A stretch of 64,000 nt of DNA. Origin: Isoetes taiwanensis. Its lineage: Eukaryota; Streptophyta; Lycopodiopsida; Isoetales; Isoetaceae. Every line of letters begins with the position of its first letter. Position 1 is the stretch's first letter. A program made the translations under genes and the position numbers. The notes below the pieces were generated by a model. The model made no database searches and had not been told where the DNA came from. It worked only from the letters and a program-made list of their open reading frames with translations. The stretch lies in NCBI GenBank assembly GCA_021234155.1, contig JAJEKV010000071.1, positions 2,465,246-2,529,245 on the forward strand, given 5' to 3'. Of this stretch, positions 32,380 through 42,616 are shown piece after piece.

Positions 32380-33110
32380 TTAAGAGAGCCATCCAACCGA
32401 TAATATTGTGTTCTTTTGGTCGATCAAGTATTTTCCATGCTTCTTCGAAACAGCCGTCGTCCTTGTAAGGTTGACTATGCAATTATAATGCAATGCATTT
32501 GGTGCCACTCCATAAGCATTCGCCATAAGTCTAAAATGCCAAAGACCTTCATCCACCAAGCCTCGCATGATTGCAGCCATCCGTAATGCCAAGAAATGTC
32601 ACATCGCTTGGCCTTGATTCCATTTCACACGATAACCTCAAAATAACATGATAGCCAATGCCACGTAGCCATGTCGTTCCATACCCAAAGAATCATGGTG
32701 TTCCATGATGCTACATCTCGTTTGGCAGCTCATCAAAACTTCATGCGCTTCTAGCAAGCTTCCACGCCTAAGTACATGTTAATAAGAGTGCTCCCCAATA
32801 TAGCCCACTTCAAACTACCTTTAATAACTTCATTGTGGAGATACCTAGCCTCAAAGATTGCCTCGACAAAACACCACGCTTTGAAGTGCTCAAAAATGTT
32901 ATATTATCGTGCTTTATGCCTTCGCTTTTGCATCCTCCAAAAATACTCCAAGGCAAGAAAGCCTTCATTACACTCCAGCATATCCATCAATCATAGCAAT
33001 TTAAGAGACAATGTCGATCGTAATTTACCAAAGACTTTGCATGCCTCATCCATGTTTTCACACTTACATATCGATGAGTGCGTTCCCCAGAACAGGCTCC
33101 AATTGACAAT
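32380..33110 (-). pseudogene. PLS-type pentatricopeptide repeat (PPR) gene fragment
   Basis: Minus-strand reading gives, in order, VLGNALIDM followed by a stop (about 33100-33065), LGSTLINMYL (about 32800-32770), RDVASWNTMIL (about 32727-32695) and, in the open frame 32592-32380, LVDEGLWHF, YGVAPNALHYNCIVNL and a decayed tail. These are hallmark strings of plant PLS-class PPR proteins: the LIDMY and SWNxMI repeats and the pre-E-domain HYNC motif. Several frameshifts and stops make it a pseudogene. PPR proteins bind organellar RNA. It could have been carried in by Helitron gene capture or by whatever produced the 95-bp flanking repeats. Confidence 0.82.
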
Positions 33111-33128
33111 CTCCCATTACAATTACTC

Positions 33129-33223
33129 AAACCCTTAACAATTACTTACTGATCACATAAACCAGCCAAACCAATTCCTCAGAGAGGCATAAACCAGCCA
33201 AAGATGATGGCAAATATTACATA
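33129..33223. repeat. 95-bp direct repeat, right copy
   Basis: This is the partner of 30252-30346. Confidence 0.9.
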
Positions 33224-34259
33224 ATGACTAATTAATGTTGTTAGCACGCCAAAACCAGACGCGAAAAACGCTTTTTAAGATTTTTGAAGATTTTTAAAAT
33301 TTTTGAAAAAACTTTTAAAAACGATTTTTATATAAAAATACGTTAAAAATCTTTAAAATCCTTAAAAATCCTTAAAATCTTTAAAATCCTTAAAAATCCT
33401 TAGGCTATGATTTTTTTTTTAACCAAATATATGATATTCTTGAACTTATTTATCCTTGTATATAAAATTTTATATTCTTTAACCTCTATAATAGTGTTTT
33501 TCTAAACTTTCTTAAGAGTTGCATGGCAAAAACAAATTTATGATATCTATGTACTTGAACTTAATAGTTTCTAATAGCGTGATAAGTTTCGATGCATTTG
33601 TTGGCATGCTACGCCTTATAACTTGTAGCAAAATGTGCATTCTAACAGTAGCAAATATGTCCAATAAAGCAAAGGTAAAGAATGTGCACTTTTATTTTTA
33701 TTTTTGACTACAAATCATAAAATCCTTTAAAAAACGCGGAGGATTTTATAGAGGTACTTTAAAAAATAAAACGGGTTTTTAACAACATTGGGACCACCGG
33801 CCTTTCCTACTTCAGTAAGGGCCGATTGACCATCGCGATGTTCTTACTTCAATGTTGCTCGATTGGACCACATCGATAGCCAAATTTCCATGGGCCCAAA
33901 AATTATGTTAGCTGTCTATGGTGCCTCTGCCGGTCTTAGACGCTAAGCCCATGGCAAGCTTCATGCCTCTGCTTTTCGGATCTCATGAATACAGGAACGA
34001 AGCTTTGGCTCAGAATACGACTGCCTTGGCTTATTAGAACCGACCGCTTCCGCATAATACAAACCGCTCCCGGCAAAATCCGCCACCCCGCTTGCCCCTT
34101 TGCAACCCCTCGCAGCCCGCTGGCTCAATCCGGCCAAGCCTCGCTTTGGCTTTCGCTCTCTGCTTTCACATTATCTCTTCCATTGATTTCATCAAATCTG
34201 GGCCGTCGAAATTTTTAGGGTTTTATGCACGACATACACTAAAACTTTATAATAAAGGA
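33224..34259. other. Left-over Helitron 2 sequence (its 5' end region)
   Basis: It has a short tandem run of TTAAAATCC/TTAAAAATCC units at about 33355-33405. Near 34200 the sequence GGCCGTCGAAATTTTTAGGG resembles the subterminal CCGTCCGAT..TAGGGCT block of Helitron 1 (17630) and of the end at 40274. No gene is recognised. Confidence 0.6.
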
Positions 34260-36064
34260 TATTCAGCACTTGAGAAGGGTACTTGAGAAGCTGAGAAGAC
34301 ACCAGCTTTATATGGGTTGTTTAAATGTCATTTCGCCAACAAAGAGTGGAATACTTGGGGCATATCATATCGCCAGACGGCATCTTCCACCGATCCCGCA
34401 AAGATCCAAGTAAAGGATTGAATGGCCAGCACCAAAGAACATACATTTAGGTGAGAAGTTTTTTGGGCTTAGCAGATATTATAGAAAGTTCATCAAGAAC
34501 TTTGCTAAGATAAAGACTGTGAACTGACCTTTACCAAGGCGAAAAAGATAAAAGACCTGGTGGCACATTGGCAAAAGAAGGCTCAAGTAGGATTTGAGAA
34601 GTTAAAGGAGGCCTTAACAACCGCCTGCCTTTAACATTGCCTCGATCCGCAGAAGGATGCTTAGTCGAATCGATGCGAAGCAAGATTGCGACGGGAGCAG
34701 CCTTTAATGCAAGAGGAAAGAGTCGAGCATACGATTCAATGAAAGATGAATGACGTAGACCGCAACCCGACACATGATCAAAGAGCTATTGGCGTAGTAA
34801 GAGCTTTTAAAGATCCGATGGACACTATCTATTGGGAAGGAATTTCCACTAGATACCACCACCAGAGGTCGTATAGCATATCTTCACGCAACCATTGTTG
34901 AATTTAAGACAAAGAAGATGGATGGAGTTCCTCAAGAGTACGACTTCTAGGATTGTATACAAGCCGTGGAAACTCAATGTGGTCGCAGACGCTTTATCAA
35001 GGCACCCCTTAACAACAAGGGTGCATTGCAATGCTATATCAACACTTACCGTTGAGTTTGGCAAGAAAATAGAAGAAACGCCGCCAACGTATGACTTCTG
35101 TGAAGTATATAGCCTCTAAAGAGGCAAGAAGGGACAAAGAGAGAGAAGCCTTCAAACATTTTAAGAAGGAAGGAAAGCTTTTGTACCATAAAATAAGTTG
35201 TGTGTGCTCTAATCATCCTGAGTCAAGGTTGATTCTCCATGACACCCACAAATAGCCCAATAGCCGCCAATTTGTGTTTTTACTTTAAAACCTACTTCAA
35301 GATAAGAAGTAGTTACTATTGGCCGTGCATGAAGAAGCAGATAGCAAGGTAGGCGTGAGTGTCACCATGCCAAGAGACCAAAGTGGAACAACCACGACCC
35401 GTGAGCATTAGAGCCATTGCCAGCACTCAAACTCCAAGTGGGGAGATAATAAGCATGGACTTCACATGGGCCCCTAGAACCATAAGGCAAAGATGCCTTA
35501 TCGGTCGTGAGTCCACAAATTGTCGAAGATGGCGACTTTGTGCCTTGAGGAGCACCATTACACGCATTAGACACAGGGGGTGCTATTCTGTAAAGAGAGA
35601 TTTTTAGACTCCATGGGATGCCAAGAGAAATAATCTCTAATAGAGATTTGGAAGTTCATGAGTGCATTCCGCAGATCTCTTCAAGCACCATCGAAAACTA
35701 AATTAAGTCAATGAGCACGCTTATCACCCGCATGTGATGGGTAATTTGAGCGCCACTAATCGATACTCAAGATATATGTGAATTATGTCCGAACAAGCAA
35801 TCAAAGTGGGATGATTTCATTTACTTGGTTGAGTTTGTATACAATAGCACCAAGCAAAGAGTCATCCCAAATGTCGCCGCTTATGATCAACTACGCTATC
35901 GCTGCTTGACACTGCATTAACTTGGCACAACCCCCAGGTTCATTAAGGTAGAAGTATCCCAAACAGATGCTCGCCGATGCAAATAATTGTTGAAGAGCAG
36001 CGAGGATACCTCCTAGCCAGCAGCCCGCAAAAGCATAGCCGACGCAAGAAACAAAGCTAAGGGA
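34260..36064 (+). pseudogene. RT thumb, RNase H and integrase of unit C, heavily frame-broken
   Basis: It resumes exactly at TATTCAGCACTTGAGAAGGG. Collinear blocks with unit A include the RT thumb (34340-34500), RNase H with GRNFQ-like and [11 protein letters not shown] sequence (34840-35010), the integrase finger (35180-35390) and the core MDF and GMPREI regions (35455-35640). Frames break every 50-100 bases, mostly by loss or change of CAG/CTG-containing words. This is the worst-preserved part of the array. Confidence 0.8.
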
Positions 36065-36257
36065 TGGATAGGTTCAATATCAGACGCTTTATACCTTTAA
36101 CACGATGAATTGAATGATACGGGTACAAATTTGCCGTGATAAAACCCAAAAAATACTAAGAAAAACAATTCCGAAAAATTTTCAGACGGGAACAACGGAA
36201 AGCCGTTTTAAAATTTTCCAAGACGCCAAAACAAAGGAAAACCGCTGCATGTAAGAA

Positions 36258-36296
<39 letters not shown>

Positions 36297-36307
36297 TTAA
36301 AACGCTG

Positions 36308-36345
<38 letters not shown>

Positions 36346-36433
36346 CTCACAAGAAAAAAAAAAAAAAAATTTTTTTTTTTGAATTTTTTCAAAAAAACGC
36401 CAGAATTGTAACACAAATTTTTTTCACAGACGC

Positions 36434-36516
<83 letters not shown>

Positions 36517-36709
36517 TGTCACAGACGCCAGCTTTTCCCTGTTTTTCAGACGCTGAAAAAATTTTCAAGCAGACGCCACGGCTTTTATGCGACGCCAAAT
36601 TTTTTTTCCGCCAAGCAGGTTTTAATATCGCTAAACACGTATTTTATTAAAAATACGATTTTTGACTTTATACGCCAGAATTTTAATTTTGAACGATAGA
36701 ACCTATCCC
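36065..36709. mobile_element. 645-bp MITE with 8-bp target duplication
   Basis: The ends TGGATAGGTTC and GAACCTATCCC form an 11-bp terminal inverted repeat with one mismatch. CTAAGGGA is duplicated at 36057-36064 and 36710-36717. Removing the element restores the unit sequence before GTTCCAAGTAGGGG. An 8-bp duplication suggests a hAT-type origin, though the ends are not typical. The interior is a patchwork of CAGACGCC-like words and homopolymers. Confidence 0.82.
36250..36515. repeat. Poly(A)/poly(T) runs and a (TA)n microsatellite
   Basis: There are poly(A) runs near 36258-36291, 36316-36343 and 36435-36460, then (TA)n at about 36461-36507 and poly(T). Exact lengths are unreliable in such runs. 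Confidence 0.9.
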
Positions 36710-37187
36710 CTAAGGGAGTTCCAAGTAGGGGACAATGTTTGCCAAAAGATAAAAGTCAACAAGCAAAGTTCAGATTCAAGAATTGCAAGAAGCTTGCTCC
36801 AAGGTGGGCCGTCCATTTAAAATTGTCAAAAGAGTTGGTAACCAAGCCTACAAATTGACTTACCTCAAAGACACCTCAAGATCTATAGAGTCTTTTCACG
36901 AAGTCTCCTAAAGAAACACACCCCTAATCCGCATGAAGTATTGACACCGAAGTTTACCGGAATTAACGGGATGATCAACTTGAGATTGTTCCCCGAGGTT
37001 CTTCTCGACCCATCTTATAAGAAGACGAGAAGATCTCACCTCTCCGCATCAGAAAATGGACGACTTTACCGCTGGAGGACGCCACGCGGGTACTACAATC
37101 GATCTTGAGAAGCATTACCCACAATTCATGGAGCAATGCAAGGGTGAGCTCAACACCCAAGTGGTCAATTCAACCAATGGGGAGTGA
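36710..37187 (+). pseudogene. Integrase C-terminus and chromodomain of unit C with native pol end
   Basis: The unit resumes after the MITE. The KLAPRW and VFHVSLLKKH regions are frame-broken. The final stretch reads LEKHYPQFMEQCKGELNTQ and then stops at 37185-37187. In units A and B the bases encoding FMEQ are missing and the frame runs into the next unit's leader. Unit C therefore preserves the authentic C-terminus of the polyprotein. Confidence 0.75.
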
Positions 37188-37867
37188 GGTAGGAGTCTAC
37201 TTCCATGCCACGAAGTAGCCTTTGAGAGAAAAGAGGTCATTCAGAATGCATTGATAGGAAAAAGCACCTCTAGCCCCATATATGTTTTGATAGGAGGAAT
37301 GGCCCTTCACGCCTATACAGAAGGACCCCATCCTCCACGATGGGCAACTAAAGGTGTAGGCATGAGCGCATATAGGCATGATAGGGGCTCACTGGGCCAC
37401 GCCAATGGAAGAAGCATCCTCTTCCTATGCCTGAGATTAGTCGCACATTCATTAGGTGGGTGGTCACCATATAACCAAAAAATTTTATTAATAATTAAAT
37501 GATACTAATGTAGTGTTGAACCGCAGCCAATAGAATGACAAACAAAGGAGGTTGCAGGACAAGACCCTTGTAGCATATGTACCTAATAAATGCTACAAGG
37601 GGACGAGAACCTTAAGAACACCTTTGTGTGATGTTCAATCTTGATAATTTAAACTTGATATTTTAATGTTGATATTTTTAACTAATGTTGAATTAAGGCA
37701 TAAATTAAATGTCTTATACCATGTGGTGATTATAAACATTGCAATTAGAATTTCAAGGATTATCTTAATTCCGTTAAATATGTACCATCCAAGCTTCCTT
37801 GTGCGTATCTTCCAAGGTGGGGAGACCTCGTGATGCCTTGACAAAGATCAATCCAAGGTGGGGAGAA
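37188..37867 (+). other. Putative 3' untranslated region of the retroelement with polypurine tract
   Basis: There are no ORFs of note. AAGGTGGGGAGA occurs at about 37814-37825, and AAGGTGGGGAGAA at 37855-37867 is immediately followed by TGTGACG. A polypurine tract ending right before TG is the usual mark of the 3' LTR start and primes plus-strand synthesis in LTR retroelements. Confidence 0.6.
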
Positions 37868-38690
37868 TGTGACGCTCCGTGATAATATACGGGTGATGAA
37901 TAATGATATTATAATCGACACGTCACTAGTACATGTCGACTTAGACGACATGTACGCACCGACCATAAAGGGGTAGTACCCTAGGGTACAACCTTGTGAC
38001 CTATTATATTGCACATGCTAAGGCCACATGTGAATATAATATCCTTTTGCCATGTGGCAATAGCCCATTGACCAATCAGAGCCCAGCCCCAAAGTCGGGG
38101 ATAAAGGGGCATAAACCCCAAAAAGGGAAACCCTTTCAGTCACAGCCCCCATAAGTCGGATTGGAGCAGCAAGCGGACGCTTTTCTCGCTGCGGAATGAG
38201 AGGGTGAGGAACCGATATTCCCTTAGTAGCAAACGATCCAAGCCAAGAATCTCGAGATTCAAGAAGCATGGATTTTTCAGAGGGTGGGAGCCAGCCAAGA
38301 AGCCTTGTTAGTGGTTGATCCGGGATAGTTAGATCCGGTTTCAGCCCTCATTCCATAGGATTAGTGGGTTCATTCTTAGCTATAGGCTTAACCCCTACAG
38401 CCTAAGAATGATAGATACTAACAAAGGAACCTAACCATGTATGATTAGGTAGATTAGAATAGATGTATTCTATTGTTTCAGCCTTTGTGATGATATTGTG
38501 ACATTCTATGCCACTTTTGTGTATTGGGAAGGGGGGTAGAGACCTGTGAGCCCAAGTAGTTGTATGATCATAGTTTTAGCCCATTAATTCCCCACCACGC
38601 GCCTGGGCTTGTCTAATCACTCGCTGATCCCATCGGGAAAAAGACTGCCGGGAGCCGTGTGAGCTAGGTCTAATACCCGTGCACCGCGTG
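37868..38690 (+). repeat. Candidate 3' LTR (start at 37868, end uncertain)
   Basis: It starts TGTGACGCTCCGTGATAATA directly after the polypurine tract. It contains a palindrome ACATGTCG..CGACATGT (about 37931-37953), a CCAATCAGA box near 38080 and AT-rich promoter-like sequence. GTCACA at 38139-38144 could be the matching end of a 277-bp LTR, but a longer LTR is also possible. No second copy lies in the window, so the limits cannot be fixed. Confidence 0.45.
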
Positions 38691-38699
38691 AGGGCACAC

Positions 38700-39406
38700 T
38701 CTTCTTTTTTTTTTTTCAAGACACTCTTCCCTTTACCTCGTGGCCCTCTTCTCCCTTTTTTTTTCTTTTTCCTTTCTTCCATGCTCTTTTCCCCCTTCAC
38801 TTTTTCTTTTTTTCTCACTTTTCTTCTTCCCTTTTCAAGCCCTTTTTCTTTTCTCTCTCTCTTTTTTCATTTCCCTCGCTCCTCATTCCTCTTTCGGCTC
38901 CTTTTTCCCTTTCCACCTCCCTTTTTTCTTTTTCTTTCCCTTCCATTTTTTCATCCTTTCTCCTCTTCCCCCGTCCTTTTTCACTTTCTTTCCTCCTTTC
39001 CTTTTCCTTTTCTTTTTTCCTTCCCTTTCCCTTTTCCAATGTGGCATTCCCTTTCCCCTCCTAATCTGCTTTTCGCTTTTCTCCATCATTTTTCTTTTTT
39101 CCTCGCTGCTCCCTCTCCTTTTTTCTTTTTTTTTTTCCTTTTCCCTCTTTTTCACCCTTCCTTTTTTCCTTTTCTCCGGCCTCTTTTGCCCTTCCCATTT
39201 TCCATTTCCCTCTCCCCTTTTCCTTGTGCCCATTTTCCCTTCCTGTGTTCCCTTTCGCATTCCTTTTTTTCTCTCTTCCCCTTTCTCCCTTCTCTCCACC
39301 ATTTTCCTCTGCCCTTTTTTCCCTTCCCTTTTCCTCCTTTCCACACCCTTTCCTCTTCCCCTTTTCCCATTGCCTTTTTTTCCTTCCCATTCCTCCCTCC
39401 CTTTCT

Positions 39407-39437
<31 letters not shown>

Positions 39438-40160
39438 TCCCATGCCACTTATCCCTTTCCTCACCACTTCCTTCTTTCTCTCTTTCCCTCTTCTTCTCCT
39501 CGTGTCTCTTTGCCTTTTCTTTTTCACCTTTCCACCCTCTTTTTTTCTTTTTCCTTTCCCTAACCTCCCCCCTTTCTCGTGCCCTTTTTCTTTTTTCTCC
39601 CCTTTTTTCTTTTCCTTTCCTCTTTCCCTTTTCCATTGTGTCATTCCCTTTTCCCCACCTTTTCCATGCGCCCCTTTTCCTCCTTTCTCCATCCTCTTCT
39701 TCTTTTTCCTTTGTCCATTCCCCCTCCCTTTTCTTTTCTTTTTTCTTTTACTTTTTCCATGCTCTTTTTCCCTTCCTTTTTACCCTTTCTTCAATCTTTC
39801 CCTTTTGCACTTTTTCTCGTGCTCTTTTCCCATCTCCCTCTCCCCTTTTCCTCATGCCCTTTTTCCCTTCCCTTTTCCCCTTTTCGCATTGTTTTTTCTT
39901 TTTTCCTTCCCCTTTCGCTTTTTCGATGCCCCTATTCCCTTTAGTTTTCCTCCTTTACCTATTCTTTCCCATTGCCCTTTCTTCCTTCCCTTTCCTCTCT
40001 CCCCTCTTTGTTTTCCCTTTCTTTTTTCCCTTTTCCATGTCACTTTTCCTTTTCCTCACCATTTTCTTCTTCCCCTTTTTCCCATGCCCTTTTTCCCCTC
40101 TTCCCCTTTCCCTCATGCCTTTTTCCCTTCACTTTTCCTTTTTCGTCCTCCCTTTTCCTT
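38700..40160 (+). repeat. 1.45-kb polypyrimidine tract
   Basis: The plus strand is almost purely C and T, built from variable TTTTCCCTT-like words, with occasional ATG or GC. The long ORFs here, rich in Phe, Pro, Leu and Ser (plus strand) or Lys, Glu, Arg (minus strand), are by-products of the composition. Such mirror-rich homopurine/homopyrimidine DNA can adopt triplex (H-DNA) forms. Confidence 0.93.
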
Positions 40161-40189
40161 AATCTTCGATATTGCAATAAAATAATCAC

Positions 40190-40274
40190 CGTCCGATTAA
40201 GCCAATCAAATCCACACCATTAGATTTAGGGCTTGATGGAAAACGGACACACGGTAAAACATTATAATATAGGA
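40190..40274 (-). mobile_element. Helitron 5' end (minus strand)
   Basis: On the minus strand the sequence from 40274 reads TCCTATATTATAATGTTTTA, nearly identical to the start of Helitron 1 at 17693. It is flanked by T at 40275. The subterminal CCGTCCGATTA..TAGGGCTT also matches. The corresponding 3' end to the left was not found, so the element's other border is unknown. Confidence 0.65.
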
Positions 40275-42600
40275 TGTTATGTGCTCATGTTTTGTTTACG
40301 CCCGCTGTTAGGTTTATCTCGGAGGAGACGGATGAATGACACGCCCATTCTTCCCCGCCGGTTCTTGCCACCATCGAGGGCCCGGCGTTGTGGACGGCCT
40401 CACATCAGCGGGGCGATGCTCGCTTGAGGGATGATTCCGCTTGTATAATGACGGCATCGATAGCGAGGCGGTGGCCGCCACATTGCCCCCATCATGGCCT
40501 CCTTCTAGTCGCCTTTTGGCGCGGATTTGTACCTACCGCTAAGCCGCCTCCTCGGCCCTTTGGGTCCTATCCATTCGAAGTCTCGCGACTCCTTGGCTGG
40601 GACGAGTAAGGCCGCCCTTCCCTTTGGTTTCGAGGTGTTCCCGGTCCAGAATTCTTTTGTTCGAAAGCGTAATATTCTCCTCCCTGATCTTTGCCCCCTA
40701 ATGCCGATATAGGCCTTCAAGTTGAGATGTTCCTTCCTAATATGCGCCTTCCTCCCTTCATGGTCCCCTACTTTGGAACCAATGAAAGTTCTCCCGCTGG
40801 TGCACGGAGCTGAAGCTCGGCCCCCGTCAGCCGTAGGTGCTTTGTGGTTGCCTAGCTTGGTTCCTTTCTTTGTTGACGCTGTACGACATTCGCTTTGAGT
40901 TGCTAGGCTGCAAGGTCGGGTGGTCTTCCTCCGGTTTCACGCCTCCTATGTCGCCATGACTTCTCTCCCCGAGAAGATTATGCCCTCTGGCCTTAGGCAT
41001 GATGCTAACGCTGCATCGGCGTCTAACGCCTTCCCCGCACTCGTGATTTTGCTGCCTTGGCGCTTCTTCCATTTGAAACTCGCGTACGCCGAAGTTGGTG
41101 AAGGCGCTTGAGATCCTCTTCTGATGTGAGCTCGTGGACGGGTAGCTGGGAGGTTGACATCTAGAAACATTCTTGGTGCCGCTTGGTTACCAATATTCTT
41201 CCCATTTGATGAAGATTGATGATAGGCCGATGGTGTTCTTTTCTACTCATTTGTCGGTTGAGGTGTTTGTCGGTTTCCCTCTCTTGGTCCCCTTTTCGGT
41301 CTCCTCTCCCTTATCTGCCTACATCGGGTGGGACCTTGATGTCTTCAGCTAGTTAAGTGCCTCTAGCTCTTCTGGCAGGGCTCCTCGCCCTCAGACTAAC
41401 AGCAACGCCACAGATATCCTAGAGTCTAAGGGTCTACGGAAGGGCTCCTCCTACAACATTCGGGCTCTATAAGCAAAGCAAGATGGCTTTGAGCAAGATT
41501 ATCAAGACATATCTATAATCTACAAGTCTATGGACATTGGGACATGTGGTATGGGCATGAAAACGAGGTTTGTTTTGCAAAACCTCCATGATGTTTGAGA
41601 CATACCTAGGTCCTAGCAAGGTTGGTTTGGGGAGTCCGACCCTACACATGGAGTGATTCTGGGCAGCTCTAGACCCTAGCTCCTTTCTAGGTATCCCGGC
41701 AATAGGGAGGCCAATGTGGATGCTGTATAAGTCAAACTCTATTAGAAGGACACAAAATTAGGTCAAGGTTTATGCCTTGGGCATGTGCGAGGTGGTGTAC
41801 CAACAGCTTGGACTTGGGTTGCTATGCCGAGGTCTAGATGACTATAACAAAGGGGTGTTCCCGAAAGCACTTCTACCTAGGAGTAAGGCATCAGCTTCAG
41901 AGCAATACTTAGCAGGTACTAATGGGGTATGCTTCTATTTACAAACAAAACCACAGCTTTGGAAAAACAATTCAAGGGTTTGAGCAATTTTGGTCATTTT
42001 GGAGTCGGGTTTGACATTTCTAGCCTAATTTGAGGTCATAAATGGATTTTAGGCTGTCTAACGGTCCTATTGCAAATAATTTTGAGATCATTTGGACATG
42101 GCATTATGAAGAAAACTGTCAGAGGTCTCACATCGCTGCTCGCATCGATAATGGTGCTCATTTTCTGCTCGGGCGCCACGGCAGACATATGGTCAAATGG
42201 CTAAACATGATCGTACTGGGTGATTCCATGGGTCTAATCCTGCTTATCTCGCCGAAGTTAGGCAGAATGGACCCTATTTGGTCAATGTATGCTTTGGGCA
42301 CTTTGGGGCATGGTTCACAAAGATGGTTCCCACACGCCATGCATCGATAATGAACTTTTCATTGGCCCCGGCAAGCGATGTGTGAGACATCCTCTCAAAT
42401 GGATGTCCGCTTTTGGAAACAAAGCATTAATTTAATGTTTTAATCGAAATGAAAGTACCGTCTCGCCACGCAAGGCCCAGACTGGAAACAGCAATGTCTC
42501 ACATCGCTATGCCTTCAGATCGTGGGAAATATGCAATGCATCGCCATCGCATCGAAATATGAGTGTACACGCTATACTTAGACTGAATGAAGCAATGCTT
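40275..42600. other. Intergenic stretch without recognisable features
   Basis: The first 830 bp is GC-richer with short open frames (for example 40388-40609 and 40527-40712) lacking known motifs. The rest is unassigned. It may be decayed transposon sequence. Confidence 0.4.
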
Positions 42601-42616
42601 CACACGCTGCTCAAAG

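Larger units (their letters stand above)
27478..34259 (-). mobile_element. Helitron 2 (6.8 kb, minus strand) inside the RT of unit C
   Basis: On the minus strand the element starts TCCTTTATTATAAAG at 34259. It ends with the hairpin GCCCAGCAACGCTGGGC, eight bases and CTAG at 27481-27478. It sits between A (27477) and T (34260). Joining the flanks restores the GAGCATATTCAGC read in units A and B, with no duplication. This is the exact Helitron signature. No Rep/helicase is seen. Its contents are a LINE with poly(A) (to 29814) and PPR gene debris on the minus strand. Confidence 0.93.

Noticed and set aside
37925..37955. ACTAGT plus hairpin ACATGTCG..CGACATGT as the missing 3' end of the Helitron at 40274
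   Set aside because: The hairpin abuts CTAG almost directly and differs from the GCCCAGC hairpin of this family. It sits within the candidate LTR.
38679..40185. Long plus-strand ORFs (up to 481 codons) and minus-strand Lys/Glu-rich ORFs in the pyrimidine tract
   Set aside because: They follow from the near-absence of purines on one strand. Several frames and both strands are open at once, with no domain or start context.
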